From Treponema sp. (GTDB lineage Bacteria > Spirochaetota > Spirochaetia > Treponematales > Treponemataceae), in assembly GCA_018384055.1 (NCBI GenBank), contig JAHAZL010000014.1, positions 1-53,812 on the forward strand: a stretch of DNA of 53,812 nt, in the 5' to 3' direction. How positions within the stretch are numbered: position 1 is the stretch's first letter; each line of letters opens with the position of its first letter. The notes under the pieces are model-generated. The model did not search any database, was not told where the DNA came from, and saw only the letters and a list, made by a program, of their open reading frames with translations. Of this stretch, positions 23,472 to 31,809 are shown piece after piece. A program made the translations under genes and the position numbers.

Positions 23472-24968
23472 ATGGCAAACAAAATCGAAGGATTTACACC
23501 TTCAGAAATAGTAGAAAAACTTGACAATTACATCATCGGACAGAACAAGGCAAAGCGCTTTGTTGCAGTAGCCCTTCGTAACCGCCAGCGCCGCATTCAG
23601 TTGCCGGAAGAAATCCGCGACGAGGTTGCTCCAAAGAACATCCTCATGATGGGACCTACAGGCTGCGGTAAGACTGAAATTGCACGCCGTCTGGCAAAGC
23701 TTTGCGGGGCACCTTTCCTCAAGGTAGAAGCAACAAAGTATACTGAAGTTGGATATGTTGGCCGTGATGTTGAATCCATGGTCCGCGACCTGATGGCCGT
23801 AGGCGTAAACATGGTAAAATCGGAAATGCAGGAAAGGCTTCGTGAAAAGTGCATTCCCCTCGTGGAAGAACAGCTCCTAGACCTTTTGCTTCCTGGCAGC
23901 GGTTCCAGGTCCAGCAGGAGCAATGGCGAGCCAAAGCAGTTTGCCCAGGTGCTTGGAAATATTTTTGGGGAAAACAGTCCTGTTCAGGGAAGCCTCATAA
24001 AGATTGACCTTCCAAAAGCTGGTACGGAAAATAATTTCCAGGCAGAACAGAAGGAACCTGAAGTATCCTCTGAAGAAAAGGAGAGGATGTCCTCAACCCG
24101 CGAAAAGTTCAGGCAGATGCTTCGCGAAGGAAAACTTGAAGACCGTGAAGTTGAAATTACTGTACACAAGCAGGCGAATTTCAGCATTGGAATGATGGGT
24201 GGAAATCCCGAAGACATTCAGGACAGCCTCAGCGGATTGCAGGACATGCTTAACGGCGGAAGAAGCAAGAAGAAGACTGTAACAGTTCGGGAAGCCCGCA
24301 ATATACTTATGGCACAGACCCTTGACCGTCAGACAGACAACGACAAGGTTGCTGATGAAGCAAAGAATCGTGTTGAACAGAGCGGAATCATCTTCATTGA
24401 TGAAATAGACAAGATTGCAACTCGCGGTGGAGACGGGGGAAGGGCAGAAGTCAGCCGTGAAGGCGTTCAGCGCGACATTCTTCCGATTGTAGAAGGCTGC
24501 GATGTCAATACAAAGTGGGGTGTAATAAATACAACCCATATTCTTTTCATCGGTGCAGGTGCTTTCAGCGTGTCTGCCCCAAGTGACCTTATTCCTGAAC
24601 TTCAGGGTCGTTTCCCTCTCCGTGTAGAACTTGAGGCTCTCAAGAAGGAAGATTTCAAGAGAATACTTACGGAACCAAAGAATGCCCTCGTAAAGCAGTA
24701 CAAGGCCCTTCTTGGAACAGAAGGCGTGGAACTTGAATTTGCGGATGAAGCCATCGACAGAATGGCTTTCATTGCGGAGGATGTAAACAGTCATCAGGAA
24801 AACATTGGTGCCCGTCGCCTCCATACAATTCTTGAAAGCGTTCTTGAAGAACTCAGCTTTGATGCGGACAAGCATAGCGGTGAAAAAATAACAATTGATG
24901 CCGCCTTTGTGGACAGCAGGCTGCAGGGAATTGTACAGAACCAGAACCTTGAAAGGTACATCCTCTAG
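23472..24968 (+). CDS. hslU: HslU (ClpY) ATPase subunit
   Basis: A 498-residue AAA+ unfoldase that feeds substrates into HslV. Walker A GPTGCGKT at 61-68, pore loop GYVGRD, Walker B IIFIDEIDKIA and sensor motifs are intact. Between them lies the intermediate domain, with an acidic and glutamine-rich insert. The C-terminus LERYIL fits the tail that docks into HslV. GGGGTAG upstream serves as ribosome-binding site. It converges with the 25111-25962 gene, and a two-way terminator lies between them. Confidence 0.96.
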   Translation: MANKIEGFTPSEIVEKLDNYIIGQNKAKRFVAVALRNRQRRIQLPEEIRDEVAPKNILMMGPTGCGKTEIARRLAKLCGAPFLKVEATKYTEVGYVGRDVESMVRDLMAVGVNMVKSEMQERLREKCIPLVEEQLLDLLLPGSGSRSSRSNGEPKQFAQVLGNIFGENSPVQGSLIKIDLPKAGTENNFQAEQKEPEVSSEEKERMSSTREKFRQMLREGKLEDREVEITVHKQANFSIGMMGGNPEDIQDSLSGLQDMLNGGRSKKKTVTVREARNILMAQTLDRQTDNDKVADEAKNRVEQSGIIFIDEIDKIATRGGDGGRAEVSREGVQRDILPIVEGCDVNTKWGVINTTHILFIGAGAFSVSAPSDLIPELQGRFPLRVELEALKKEDFKRILTEPKNALVKQYKALLGTEGVELEFADEAIDRMAFIAEDVNSHQENIGARRLHTILESVLEELSFDADKHSGEKITIDAAFVDSRLQGIVQNQNLERYIL

Positions 24969-24986
24969 GATGAAATCTTCAGGTGC

Positions 24987-25045
24987 AAAAAAAAGAGACT
25001 GTCATATTTGAAGTTTTATTAACTTCTAAGACAGCCCCTTTTTTT
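24987..25045. terminator. Bidirectional terminator between hslU and the leftward gene
   Basis: Arms 24988-25003 and 25030-25045 pair at 14 of 16 positions, with A-run and T-run ends in both directions, and an inner hairpin GAAGTT/AACTTC (25010-25015, 25021-25026). The right arm GACAGCCCCTTTTTTT is identical to 507-522. Confidence 0.75.
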
Positions 25046-25110
25046 CTGCCTCTGTTGAACTTGCATCCAGCCTCCAAATATGTGGCGTTGCTATTTCCGA
25101 ACCTGCTTTT

Positions 25111-25962
25111 TTATTCCTTGATGTTGTTTTTCTTTCTGTAGTCGTCTGCAGATTTAAGAAGTTTAGACCTCTGCTTGTTGTAATCGTTGAGGGAGTTTCC
25201 CATGGCATTCTGTTCTTTGAGTAGCTTGACAAAATTGCTGCCCGGACAAAGTTCTTCGCATTCGTCCAGCTGTTTTTTGCTTTCCTCGTATTCCTTCATT
25301 TCAAACAGAAACTGGGAGTAGGCTGTTTTTGCATAGAATTTTTCAGCATTTGTTCTCGAGCACTGAATTGATTTTACCTGCCATTCTCTTGTAGCGTCCT
25401 TTGATCCTCCAAATAGTTTTGGGGCATAGTAGTACCATTGGGCAAGGTTTATCATGGCAGGAGCAAAGTTCGGGTTTACTTTCAAGGCCTTTTCCTGATA
25501 CTTCTTTACGGTTGTTCCGTTGAAGATAATGTCCTTGATGGAATATGCCATATAATAAGCTGTTATATCAGCATAGCAGAGGCAAATTTCCGGGGTAAGC
25601 TCGCTGTCCTTCTTGTTTTCCAGGTATTCCTTGAGCTTTCCGCGCATTTCCACAAACTGTTTTCTTGATTCCCTGTTTTCGCCTGGAAATTCATAGATGT
25701 AGTTGTAGCGTTCCATCATCATAAGGGACTCAAGAAGAAGGCTGGCTTCCTTGCCAAGTTTTTCAACCTCTTCCCTGTTGTCTTCAGGAAATTTATTAAT
25801 GGCAATAACGGCATCTGTTTTGTTTTCAAGACGGGTAAGTTCCATGCGGAGGTTCCAGAAAGCATCGATTACTGCACGTTCCTGTTCCGTGATTTTTTTA
25901 CCTGCAAAGGAAGGCACCGTGGCGGCCAATACAAATATTGCCATTAAAAAATATCTTTTCAT
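25111..25962 (-). CDS. Secreted TPR-like helical-repeat protein
   Basis: A 283-residue exported protein: signal peptide at 1-20 (MKRYFLMAIFVLAATVPSFA), then all-helical sequence with TPR-like pairs such as YQEKALKVNPNFAPAMINLA and SQFLFEMKEYEESKKQLDEC. It contains a TRAP-transporter-like pattern NPNFAPAMINLAQWYYYAPKLFGGS, quoted here in part as ALKVNPNFAPAMINLAQW. I do not recognise a named family. Frames from 25986 and 25968 exist, but a perfect TATAAT seven bases before ATG 25962 makes this the likely start of both mRNA and protein. It is transcribed alone, toward hslU. Confidence 0.65.
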   Translation of the reverse strand: MKRYFLMAIFVLAATVPSFAGKKITEQERAVIDAFWNLRMELTRLENKTDAVIAINKFPEDNREEVEKLGKEASLLLESLMMMERYNYIYEFPGENRESRKQFVEMRGKLKEYLENKKDSELTPEICLCYADITAYYMAYSIKDIIFNGTTVKKYQEKALKVNPNFAPAMINLAQWYYYAPKLFGGSKDATREWQVKSIQCSRTNAEKFYAKTAYSQFLFEMKEYEESKKQLDECEELCPGSNFVKLLKEQNAMGNSLNDYNKQRSKLLKSADDYRKKNNIKE

Positions 25963-25969
25963 GGTCATA

Positions 25970-25975
25970 ATTATA
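25970..25975 (-). promoter_or_regulatory. -10 element of the 25111-25962 gene
   Basis: Minus-strand TATAAT (25975-25970) ends seven bases before the ATG. A weak -35 (TTCTAA at 25997-25992) is 16 bases away. It suggests a leaderless transcript. Confidence 0.5.
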
Positions 25976-26015
25976 AGGATAAACAAAAAAATTAGAAGAT
26001 GGTTTCAAAAATAAT

Positions 26016-26055
26016 ATGAATTATGAATTATGAATTATGAATTATGAATTATGAA
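26016..26055. repeat. ATGAATT heptamer, 5.7 tandem copies
   Basis: Five perfect ATGAATT units (26016-26050) and a partial sixth (to 26055). They lie between the leftward gene's promoter and the flgB promoter, 20 bases before the candidate -35. Copy number could change by slippage. Confidence 0.9.
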
Positions 26056-26075
26056 GGGGTGGGCGGTTTTTTTTC

Positions 26076-26102
26076 TAAACTTTTTTTTCCATTTTCCGAA
26101 AA
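26076..26102 (+). promoter_or_regulatory. Candidate sigma-28 promoter of the flagellar operon
   Basis: TAAA (26076-26079), exactly 15 bases, then TCCGAAAA (26095-26102), 6 of 8 to the FliA -10 GCCGATAA. It ends seven bases before flgB ATG 26110, so the leader would be almost absent. T-rich spacer. Confidence 0.5.
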
Positions 26103-26109
26103 TTGAAGT

Positions 26110-26535
26110 ATGGGTATGAACAGTTTTTCAAATTCAATCGATTTACTCCAGCGCGCAATGGATGTTTCAAGCCTGCGTTATCAGGTGACTGCCAACAATA
26201 TTGCAAACACTGATGTTCCTAACTACAAAAAGCAGTCCGTAAACTTCGAAAGTGAACTTAAGAAAGCTTTTGAAAGCCGCGACAACAGCCACAATGAATT
26301 CCGCATGATTACAACTGACGAGCGTCACATTTCAAGTGAAACTCCAAGGGACTGGCACAATGTTGAACCAAGAAGAGTTACAGACTTTGTTTCAACTGCA
26401 AAGCCAAACGGAAACAATGTTGATGCTGAAGAAGAAGCAATGAAAATTGTTCAGATTCAGATGCAGTACCGCCTGCTCACTCAGCTTACAAACTTTGAGT
26501 TCTCGCAGGTAAACACTGCAATGAAGTCAATCTAA
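26110..26535 (+). CDS. flgB: Flagellar proximal rod protein FlgB
   Basis: A 141-residue rod protein exported by the flagellar type III system and assembled on the MS ring. It has the axial-protein N-terminal helix with NNIANTDVPNYKK and the C-terminal heptad region (QIQMQYRLLTQLTNFEFSQV) that builds the coiled-coil core. ATG 26110 gives MGMNSFSNS; ATG 26116 is an alternative two residues on. First gene of the operon flgB-flgC-fliE-fliF-(small gene)-fliG-fliH-fliI-fliJ. flgC begins 38 bases later. Confidence 0.94.
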   Translation: MGMNSFSNSIDLLQRAMDVSSLRYQVTANNIANTDVPNYKKQSVNFESELKKAFESRDNSHNEFRMITTDERHISSETPRDWHNVEPRRVTDFVSTAKPNGNNVDAEEEAMKIVQIQMQYRLLTQLTNFEFSQVNTAMKSI

Positions 26536-26573
26536 TCTAGAGTTTTATCAGGATAACTTGAAAGGAGGATACC

Positions 26574-27035
26574 ATGGGATTGTTTACAAGCATTAATGTT
26601 GCATCAACAGGAATGAGCGTACAGCGCCTTCGTACAGATGTCATTTCAAACAATATTGCCAATGCAACTTCTACACGCACACAGGAAGGCGGTGCATACA
26701 GAAGACAGTCGGTTATAGTTGAGCCAATTGCTTCAAAGAACCCACAGTGGAGAACTCCTTTCCTTGATGCTGCAAAAGACAATGGTCCAGGCCTTGGTGT
26801 TCGTGTTCGTGAAATCACAAAGGATACTGAACAGGGCAGAATGGTATATGACCCAACTCATCCAGATGCAATACAGTCTGGTCCAAACAAGGGTTATGTT
26901 GAATATCCAAATGTAAACATCGTAAACGAAATGGTAGACATGATTTCTGCAAACCGCGCTTACGAAGCAAACTCAAGCGTAATCCAGGGCAGCAAGGAAA
27001 TGTTTGCTTCAGCCCTTGATATCGGTTCAAGATAG
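26574..27035 (+). CDS. flgC: Flagellar proximal rod protein FlgC
   Basis: A 153-residue rod protein. It carries the axial signature VISNNIANATSTRTQEGG near the N-terminus and a C-terminal helix VNIVNEMVDMISANRAYEAN typical of rod and hook proteins. It stacks on FlgB in the proximal rod of the periplasmic flagellum. AAAGGAGG precedes the ATG, one of the strongest ribosome-binding sites here. Confidence 0.95.
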   Translation: MGLFTSINVASTGMSVQRLRTDVISNNIANATSTRTQEGGAYRRQSVIVEPIASKNPQWRTPFLDAAKDNGPGLGVRVREITKDTEQGRMVYDPTHPDAIQSGPNKGYVEYPNVNIVNEMVDMISANRAYEANSSVIQGSKEMFASALDIGSR

Positions 27036-27135
27036 ACCAGGGCATCACTAAAACTTGATTTTTAAAGTTTCCTGTAAAAAATTGTAGCGCTAGACTGCAA
27101 AAGTAGTGTAGAATTCTAAGACGAGGGGATAAAAA

Positions 27136-27480
27136 ATGAATTTGACTATCGGAACACTTGAATTAAACAAAACACATTCAGCACACATGGGCACTGGTGC
27201 TATCAATACAAACGTCAATGTTGGCGGCGTTAACGGCGAAAAAAAGGGTGTTGAAAAAACAGGATCATTCAAAAGTTACCTTCTTGAAGCCGTAGACAAG
27301 ATGAACTCCCAGCAGCTCAAGGTTTCTGCCCTTCAGGAACAGGTAATCACAGATCCAGACAGCGTTGACATCCATGATGTGACAACTGCAATGGCAAAAG
27401 CCCAGATGTCCCTTAACCTTGCTCAGACTGTAATTGAACGCGTCGTAAAGGGATGGACAGACCTTTCTCAGAACAGATAA
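27136..27480 (+). CDS. fliE: MS-ring/rod junction protein FliE
   Basis: A 114-residue protein linking the MS ring to the rod. The first third is variable (GTLELNKTHSAHMGTGAIN), then comes the family core: FKSYLLEAVDKMNSQQLKVS, DPDSVDIHDVTTAMAKAQMS, and LNLAQTVIERVVKGW. GAGGGG lies before the ATG. A 100-base gap separates it from flgC; no clear terminator or promoter is seen there, apart from the palindrome TAGAATTCTA (27109-27118). Confidence 0.92.
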   Translation: MNLTIGTLELNKTHSAHMGTGAINTNVNVGGVNGEKKGVEKTGSFKSYLLEAVDKMNSQQLKVSALQEQVITDPDSVDIHDVTTAMAKAQMSLNLAQTVIERVVKGWTDLSQNR

Positions 27481-27533
27481 TGAATAATAGCACCGTTAAG
27501 GTGTAAATGAGATAAATTTTATATAGAAAATAC

Positions 27534-27562
27534 TAGTCAAATTTGAATTTGTATGGTAAAAT
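27534..27562 (+). promoter_or_regulatory. Possible internal promoter before fliF
   Basis: TAGTCA (27534-27539), 17 bases, TAAAAT (27557-27562) in the 167-base gap between fliE and fliF. It is a moderate match. It could give the MS-ring/switch genes extra transcription. Confidence 0.35.
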
Positions 27563-27647
27563 TTTTCATTCATAATTGGAATTTTTATGCGGGTGGGAAA
27601 AGCATACAAACTTCAATAAATCAAATATTCGTTCATGGGAGGGGATT

Positions 27648-29357
27648 ATGAACGAATGGTTCAAAAAAAGTACAGAAACCATTAAAACAAAATGGGGCAA
27701 ATGGACAGTTCTCCAAAAGGTGATTGCTGGCGGAATTATTCTTGCAGTAGTTGTTGCCATTGTCCTTATGGCAAGAATGTCTTCGCGCCCGACAGCAGTA
27801 AAGCTTTTCAGTGCTCCTGTAAATGACGAGCAGGAAAGATCTGCCATCCTTACTCGTCTTGATGAAGACAGCAGGACTCACGCATATGTCTCTTCAGACA
27901 ACTACATCTATGTAGAAAACGAAGCAATCGCAAAAAAATACAGAAGTCAGCTCATTGCGGAAGGACTTGCACCTTCTCGCATGGATTCTTTTGCACTTTT
28001 TGATGTAACAAGATGGTCCCGCACTCAGTTTGACAATCAGGTTAACTGGAAGCGATCCATGGAATCCTTGGTCAAGTCTCATCTTGAGTCTCTTGACGGA
28101 ATCATGAGGGCAGAGGTTGTTCTTACGCTCCCTGAGGAATCCCTTTTCTCATCAAACCAGAATCCAACTACTGCCAGCGTCATCCTCTTTTCACGCGGCG
28201 GTTCAAATATTCTTGAAGACAAAAAGCAGATCAAGGGTATCCAGAACCTTATCATGCGCGGTGTTGAAGGTCTCAAGGCAGAAAACATTTCCATTGTTGA
28301 CGGTGCTACAGGCCAGGAAATCAATGATTTTGAAGGAATGGCAGAAAGCGACCGTCTTTCAAACATTGAAAAAGAAAAGCGCATTATCCTCAAGCTTGAA
28401 ACGGAATATGCAAGCCGTGTCCTCAAGGCACTTCAGGTAACATTCGGTGACAAGCGTGTTCAGATTGCCAATATGAAGATTGACATGAACACATCAAAAC
28501 GCACTACAACTTCAAAGCAGATTCTTCCTACGGTCCTCAGGGAAGACAATCCTAATACACCTTACGATGACTCTGAAATTGTAGAAAAGATTGTAGTTTC
28601 AGAAGAAACAATCAACAAGTCTTTTACCGGAACAGGCTATAATCCTGAAGGTCCTGCAGGCGTTGAAGGACAGAATCCTCCTGTTTACAGCGACATGTCA
28701 AATGTTATCGGAAAGTCGGAAGAAGTTGCCGCAAAGAAAAACTATGCATTCGGCGAAAAAAATGTAAGCGAAGATACATCTCCACAGATTGACCGCGTAA
28801 CAATTTCAGTCAACATCGACGGTAGGTGGGAACTTGAATACAGCGAAAAGAATCTTCCTATCCTTGAAAGGGGTCATCTCCGCAGAAAGTATACTCCTGT
28901 ATCAGAAGAAGAACTTAAGAATGCAGTTGCCCTCGTTCAGGGTGCAGTAGGCTATACAAAGGCTCGCGGTGACAATGTTGTCGTAACGAACATTCCTTTT
29001 GACCGCTCTGAAGAACACAATGCAGAAGACATGGCATTCATTGCAAAGCTCCAGCGCAACAGGACAATCATGTTCAGCCTTGTTGGTATCGCTGTAATCC
29101 TCATTGCATTCATTGCCTTCCGCATCATCAGCCGCGAAATCGAAAAGAGGCGCCGCCTTGCAGAAGAAGCAAGAATCCGCGAACAGGAAGAAGCTCGTCA
29201 GAGGGCTCTCATGGAAGCTCAGCAGCAGGGTATGGAAGTTACCATGTCTGTCGAGGAACGCAAGCGTGCAGAACTCCAGGAGAACGCAATCGCAATGGCA
29301 AAGGAACATCCGGAAGATGTTGCTATGCTCATCCGTACCTGGCTCATGGAGGAATAG
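27648..29357 (+). CDS. fliF: Flagellar MS-ring protein FliF
   Basis: A 569-residue inner-membrane protein that forms the MS ring. Membrane segments lie at about 25-42 (AGGIILAVVVAIVLMA) and 472-492 (IMFSLVGIAVILIAFIAF), enclosing the periplasmic ring-building domains (e.g. RAEVVLTLPEESLFS; KRTTTSKQILPTV). The cytoplasmic tail ends PEDVAMLIRTWLMEE, the peptide that in other bacteria binds the N-terminal domain of FliG. The frame is open from 27576, but GGGAGGGG before ATG 27648 sets the start. The last codons contain GGAGGA, which serves the next gene. Confidence 0.95.
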   Translation: MNEWFKKSTETIKTKWGKWTVLQKVIAGGIILAVVVAIVLMARMSSRPTAVKLFSAPVNDEQERSAILTRLDEDSRTHAYVSSDNYIYVENEAIAKKYRSQLIAEGLAPSRMDSFALFDVTRWSRTQFDNQVNWKRSMESLVKSHLESLDGIMRAEVVLTLPEESLFSSNQNPTTASVILFSRGGSNILEDKKQIKGIQNLIMRGVEGLKAENISIVDGATGQEINDFEGMAESDRLSNIEKEKRIILKLETEYASRVLKALQVTFGDKRVQIANMKIDMNTSKRTTTSKQILPTVLREDNPNTPYDDSEIVEKIVVSEETINKSFTGTGYNPEGPAGVEGQNPPVYSDMSNVIGKSEEVAAKKNYAFGEKNVSEDTSPQIDRVTISVNIDGRWELEYSEKNLPILERGHLRRKYTPVSEEELKNAVALVQGAVGYTKARGDNVVVTNIPFDRSEEHNAEDMAFIAKLQRNRTIMFSLVGIAVILIAFIAFRIISREIEKRRRLAEEARIREQEEARQRALMEAQQQGMEVTMSVEERKRAELQENAIAMAKEHPEDVAMLIRTWLMEE

Positions 29358-29360
29358 TAG

Positions 29361-29756
29361 ATGTACCCTATGCAGAATGGCTTCATAAAGCAGGTTAGAC
29401 TTTCTGGAAAAGAAAAGGCTGCAATTCTCCTCGGTGAATTGGGCTTTACAGCAGAGACTCTCTGCAAGTACTTTTCTGATTCGGAACTTAAGAAAATCAA
29501 TAGAGGGTTCGCTTCTTTGGGCGGACAATATAATGTAAACCTGGAGAATTCGGTTCTTGAAGAAACTTGTGCCTATGGCATTTCAAGAAATCTTCTTGCT
29601 CCAGATACAATTGCCAGGGCTCAGCAGAATGCGGAAGCAGCCGCAGCTCAGTATGCAGCAACAGCAAGACTCGGTGGTTCCGATGTGCTTTCAAGCAATG
29701 GTCTTAAGGCTCAGGATCTGGCAAATGTTCTTTCAATGTGGCTCAAGGAGGAGTAG
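29361..29756 (+). CDS. Small FliG-N-like protein with FliF-like tail
   Basis: A 131-residue protein inserted between fliF and fliG. Residues 14-25, LSGKEKAAILLG, match FliG residues 23-34, LTGRQKAAIFLV, and similarity continues through FSDSELKKINRGFASL and VLEE, so residues 14-70 look like a FliG N-terminal domain. FliG middle and C-terminal (torque) domains are absent. An Ala/Gln-rich helix follows. The end, AQDLANVLSMWLKEE, resembles the FliF C-terminus PEDVAMLIRTWLMEE. It lies 3 bases from both neighbours, with ribosome-binding sites inside the upstream genes' last codons. I infer a switch-assembly factor or adaptor at the FliF-FliG interface. I know no name for it. Confidence 0.8.
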   Translation: MYPMQNGFIKQVRLSGKEKAAILLGELGFTAETLCKYFSDSELKKINRGFASLGGQYNVNLENSVLEETCAYGISRNLLAPDTIARAQQNAEAAAAQYAATARLGGSDVLSSNGLKAQDLANVLSMWLKEE

Positions 29757-29759
29757 GCT

Positions 29760-30818
29760 ATGGCAGAAGAAATGGTCGACGGAAAGAAAAGCAAAAAGAA
29801 AGGCGGAGCCAAAGACTATAAAAACCTTACAGGCCGTCAGAAGGCAGCTATATTTCTCGTTGCTGTCGGAAGCGATGTTGCTTCTGATGTTATGAAGCAC
29901 CTTCGTGAAGACGAAGTAGAAACCCTTACATTTGAAATTGCTCGTCTCGATACAATCGATGCAGATTTTAAGGATCAGGTTCTTGAAGAATTTCAGGAAC
30001 TCATGCAGGCTCAGAACTTCATCACTACTGGTGGTATCGACTTTGCCCGCGAACTCCTTGAAAAGTCCCTTGGGTCACAGAAAGCCATCGACATCATCAA
30101 CCGCCTTACATCAAGCCTTCAGGTTCGTCCTTTTGACTTCATCAGAAGAACTGACCCGGCTCACCTGTTGAACTTCGTTCAGCAGGAATATCCACAGACG
30201 ATTTCTTTGGTTCTTGCTTACCTTGAACCACAGAAAGCAGCACAGATCCTTCAGAATCTTCCTCCTGAAATCCAGCCGGAAGTTTCAAAGCGTCTTGCAA
30301 CAATGGACCGTACATCTCCGGAAGTTCTCCGTGAAGTTGAACGCGTTCTTGAAAAGAAACTTTCTACATTGTCTTCTGAAGACTATACGGCAGCCGGTGG
30401 TGTTGACTCCATCGTTGAAATTCTTAACCTTGTTGACCGTTCTTCCGAAAAGGCCATCATCGAAACTCTTGAAGAAGACGATCCAGAACTTGCAGAGGAA
30501 ATCAAGAAGCGCATGTTCGTTTTCGAAGATATTGTTATGCTTGATGACCGTGCAATCCAGAAAGTTCTCCGTGAAGTTGATACTCAGGAACTTGCAAAGG
30601 CCCTCAAGTCTGTTGATACAGAAGTTCAGGACAAGATTTTCCAGAACATGTCAAAGCGTGCTGCAAGCATGCTTAAGGAAGATATGGAATACATGGGACC
30701 TGTTCGTCTTAAGGATGTTGAAGAAAGCCAGCAGAAAATCGTTTCTGTCATCAGGCGTCTCGAAGACAGCGGTGAAATCGTTATTGCCCGTTCTTCTGAT
30801 GACGAAATGGTCGTATAA
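29760..30818 (+). CDS. fliG: Flagellar motor switch protein FliG
   Basis: A 352-residue rotor protein that connects the MS ring to the C ring and meets the stator. Full-length three-domain layout: N-terminal FliF-binding domain (LTGRQKAAIFLVAVG), middle domain with the EHPQ-type motif here as QEYPQTISLVLAYL, and C-terminal domain with KRMFVFEDIVMLDDRAIQ, whose charged helix drives torque. Since treponemes usually have two fliG genes, this is the operon copy (FliG2 type in T. pallidum numbering, from memory). AAGGAGGAG lies in the previous gene's last codons. Confidence 0.95.
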   Translation: MAEEMVDGKKSKKKGGAKDYKNLTGRQKAAIFLVAVGSDVASDVMKHLREDEVETLTFEIARLDTIDADFKDQVLEEFQELMQAQNFITTGGIDFARELLEKSLGSQKAIDIINRLTSSLQVRPFDFIRRTDPAHLLNFVQQEYPQTISLVLAYLEPQKAAQILQNLPPEIQPEVSKRLATMDRTSPEVLREVERVLEKKLSTLSSEDYTAAGGVDSIVEILNLVDRSSEKAIIETLEEDDPELAEEIKKRMFVFEDIVMLDDRAIQKVLREVDTQELAKALKSVDTEVQDKIFQNMSKRAASMLKEDMEYMGPVRLKDVEESQQKIVSVIRRLEDSGEIVIARSSDDEMVV

Positions 30819-30849
30819 TCCATCAGTAAAAGTTATAAGGAAATAGAGT

Positions 30850-31782
30850 ATGGCACAGAGTGTATTCAGGTCAAACGAAGTAACTACAAAAGAAGATAAA
30901 GTTGTTCTCCAGTTTACAAAGAATTTCGAACCTCCTAAGGAAGAGGTTGTGGAAGTCATTCCTGAATACACAGGTCCTACTGCCGATGATCTTCGTCGTG
31001 AAGCCGAAGCTTTCAAGGCATCCTGGGAACATGAAAAGCAGAAGATGCTTGAAAAGGCTCAGGCTGATGCAGATCAGATCGTAAAGAATGCTGAAAATGC
31101 CGCCTTTAACCAGGTAAAGCATCAGGCAGACCAGGCTGCAGTGCTTAAGGCTCAGGCTCAGGAAGAAGCAGAAAAAATCATAAACGATGCCAAAATGGAA
31201 GCGCAGGCTATCCTTGACAAGGCACACAACGAGGAAAAGGATATTTTCAGCAAGGCTGAAACTGACGGATTCCGTGCTGGTCATGAAGAAGGCTATAAGG
31301 ATGGTAATCAGGAAGCTGAAAGACTTGTTGAACGCATCCATAAAATGATAGAAGCTGTTCAGGCAAAGAGACAGGAAATTCTTGACGGTACTGAACAGCA
31401 GATTGTAAGCCTTGTTATCCTCATGGCACACAAGGTTGTAAAAATCATGTCCGAAAACCAGAAGAGCGTCATCATGTCCAATGTTGTTCAGGCTCTCAAA
31501 AAGGTTAAGGGTAGTGGAGATGTTACTCTCCGTGTAAACATGTCCGATGTTAAGCTTACTACAGAACATATCAATGAATTTATCCATCAGGTTGAAAATA
31601 TAAAGAACATCTTTGTTGTAGAAGACAGTTCCGTAGACAAGGGTGGATGTATCGTTGAAACTGATTTCGGTGCCATCGATGCACGCATTTCAAGCCAGCT
31701 TTCTGAACTTGAAACTCAGATCCTCAGCATCAGTCCAATCAAAACTGTAGGAAAATCAGATGTAATCAATCCAGATCTATAA
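30850..31782 (+). CDS. fliH: Flagellar export apparatus protein FliH
   Basis: A 310-residue cytoplasmic protein that binds FliI and the C ring and regulates export ATPase activity. After a variable start there is a long charged coiled coil (about 50-150) with KAQAQEEAEKIINDAKMEAQ, then the glycine-containing FRAGHEEGYKDGNQEAERLV (GxxxG-like) and a conserved C-terminal half (VVKIMSENQKSVIMSNVVQA; VDKGGCIVETDFGAIDARIS). AAGGAAA precedes the ATG. FliI starts 27 bases after the stop. Confidence 0.93.
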   Translation: MAQSVFRSNEVTTKEDKVVLQFTKNFEPPKEEVVEVIPEYTGPTADDLRREAEAFKASWEHEKQKMLEKAQADADQIVKNAENAAFNQVKHQADQAAVLKAQAQEEAEKIINDAKMEAQAILDKAHNEEKDIFSKAETDGFRAGHEEGYKDGNQEAERLVERIHKMIEAVQAKRQEILDGTEQQIVSLVILMAHKVVKIMSENQKSVIMSNVVQALKKVKGSGDVTLRVNMSDVKLTTEHINEFIHQVENIKNIFVVEDSSVDKGGCIVETDFGAIDARISSQLSELETQILSISPIKTVGKSDVINPDL

Positions 31783-31809
31783 GCAATTCATAATTTGGGT
31801 GGGGAAATT

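Noticed and set aside
24093..24875. Minus-strand open frame of 260 codons within hslU
   Set aside because: Antisense to conserved AAA+ motifs; no ribosome-binding site or promoter.
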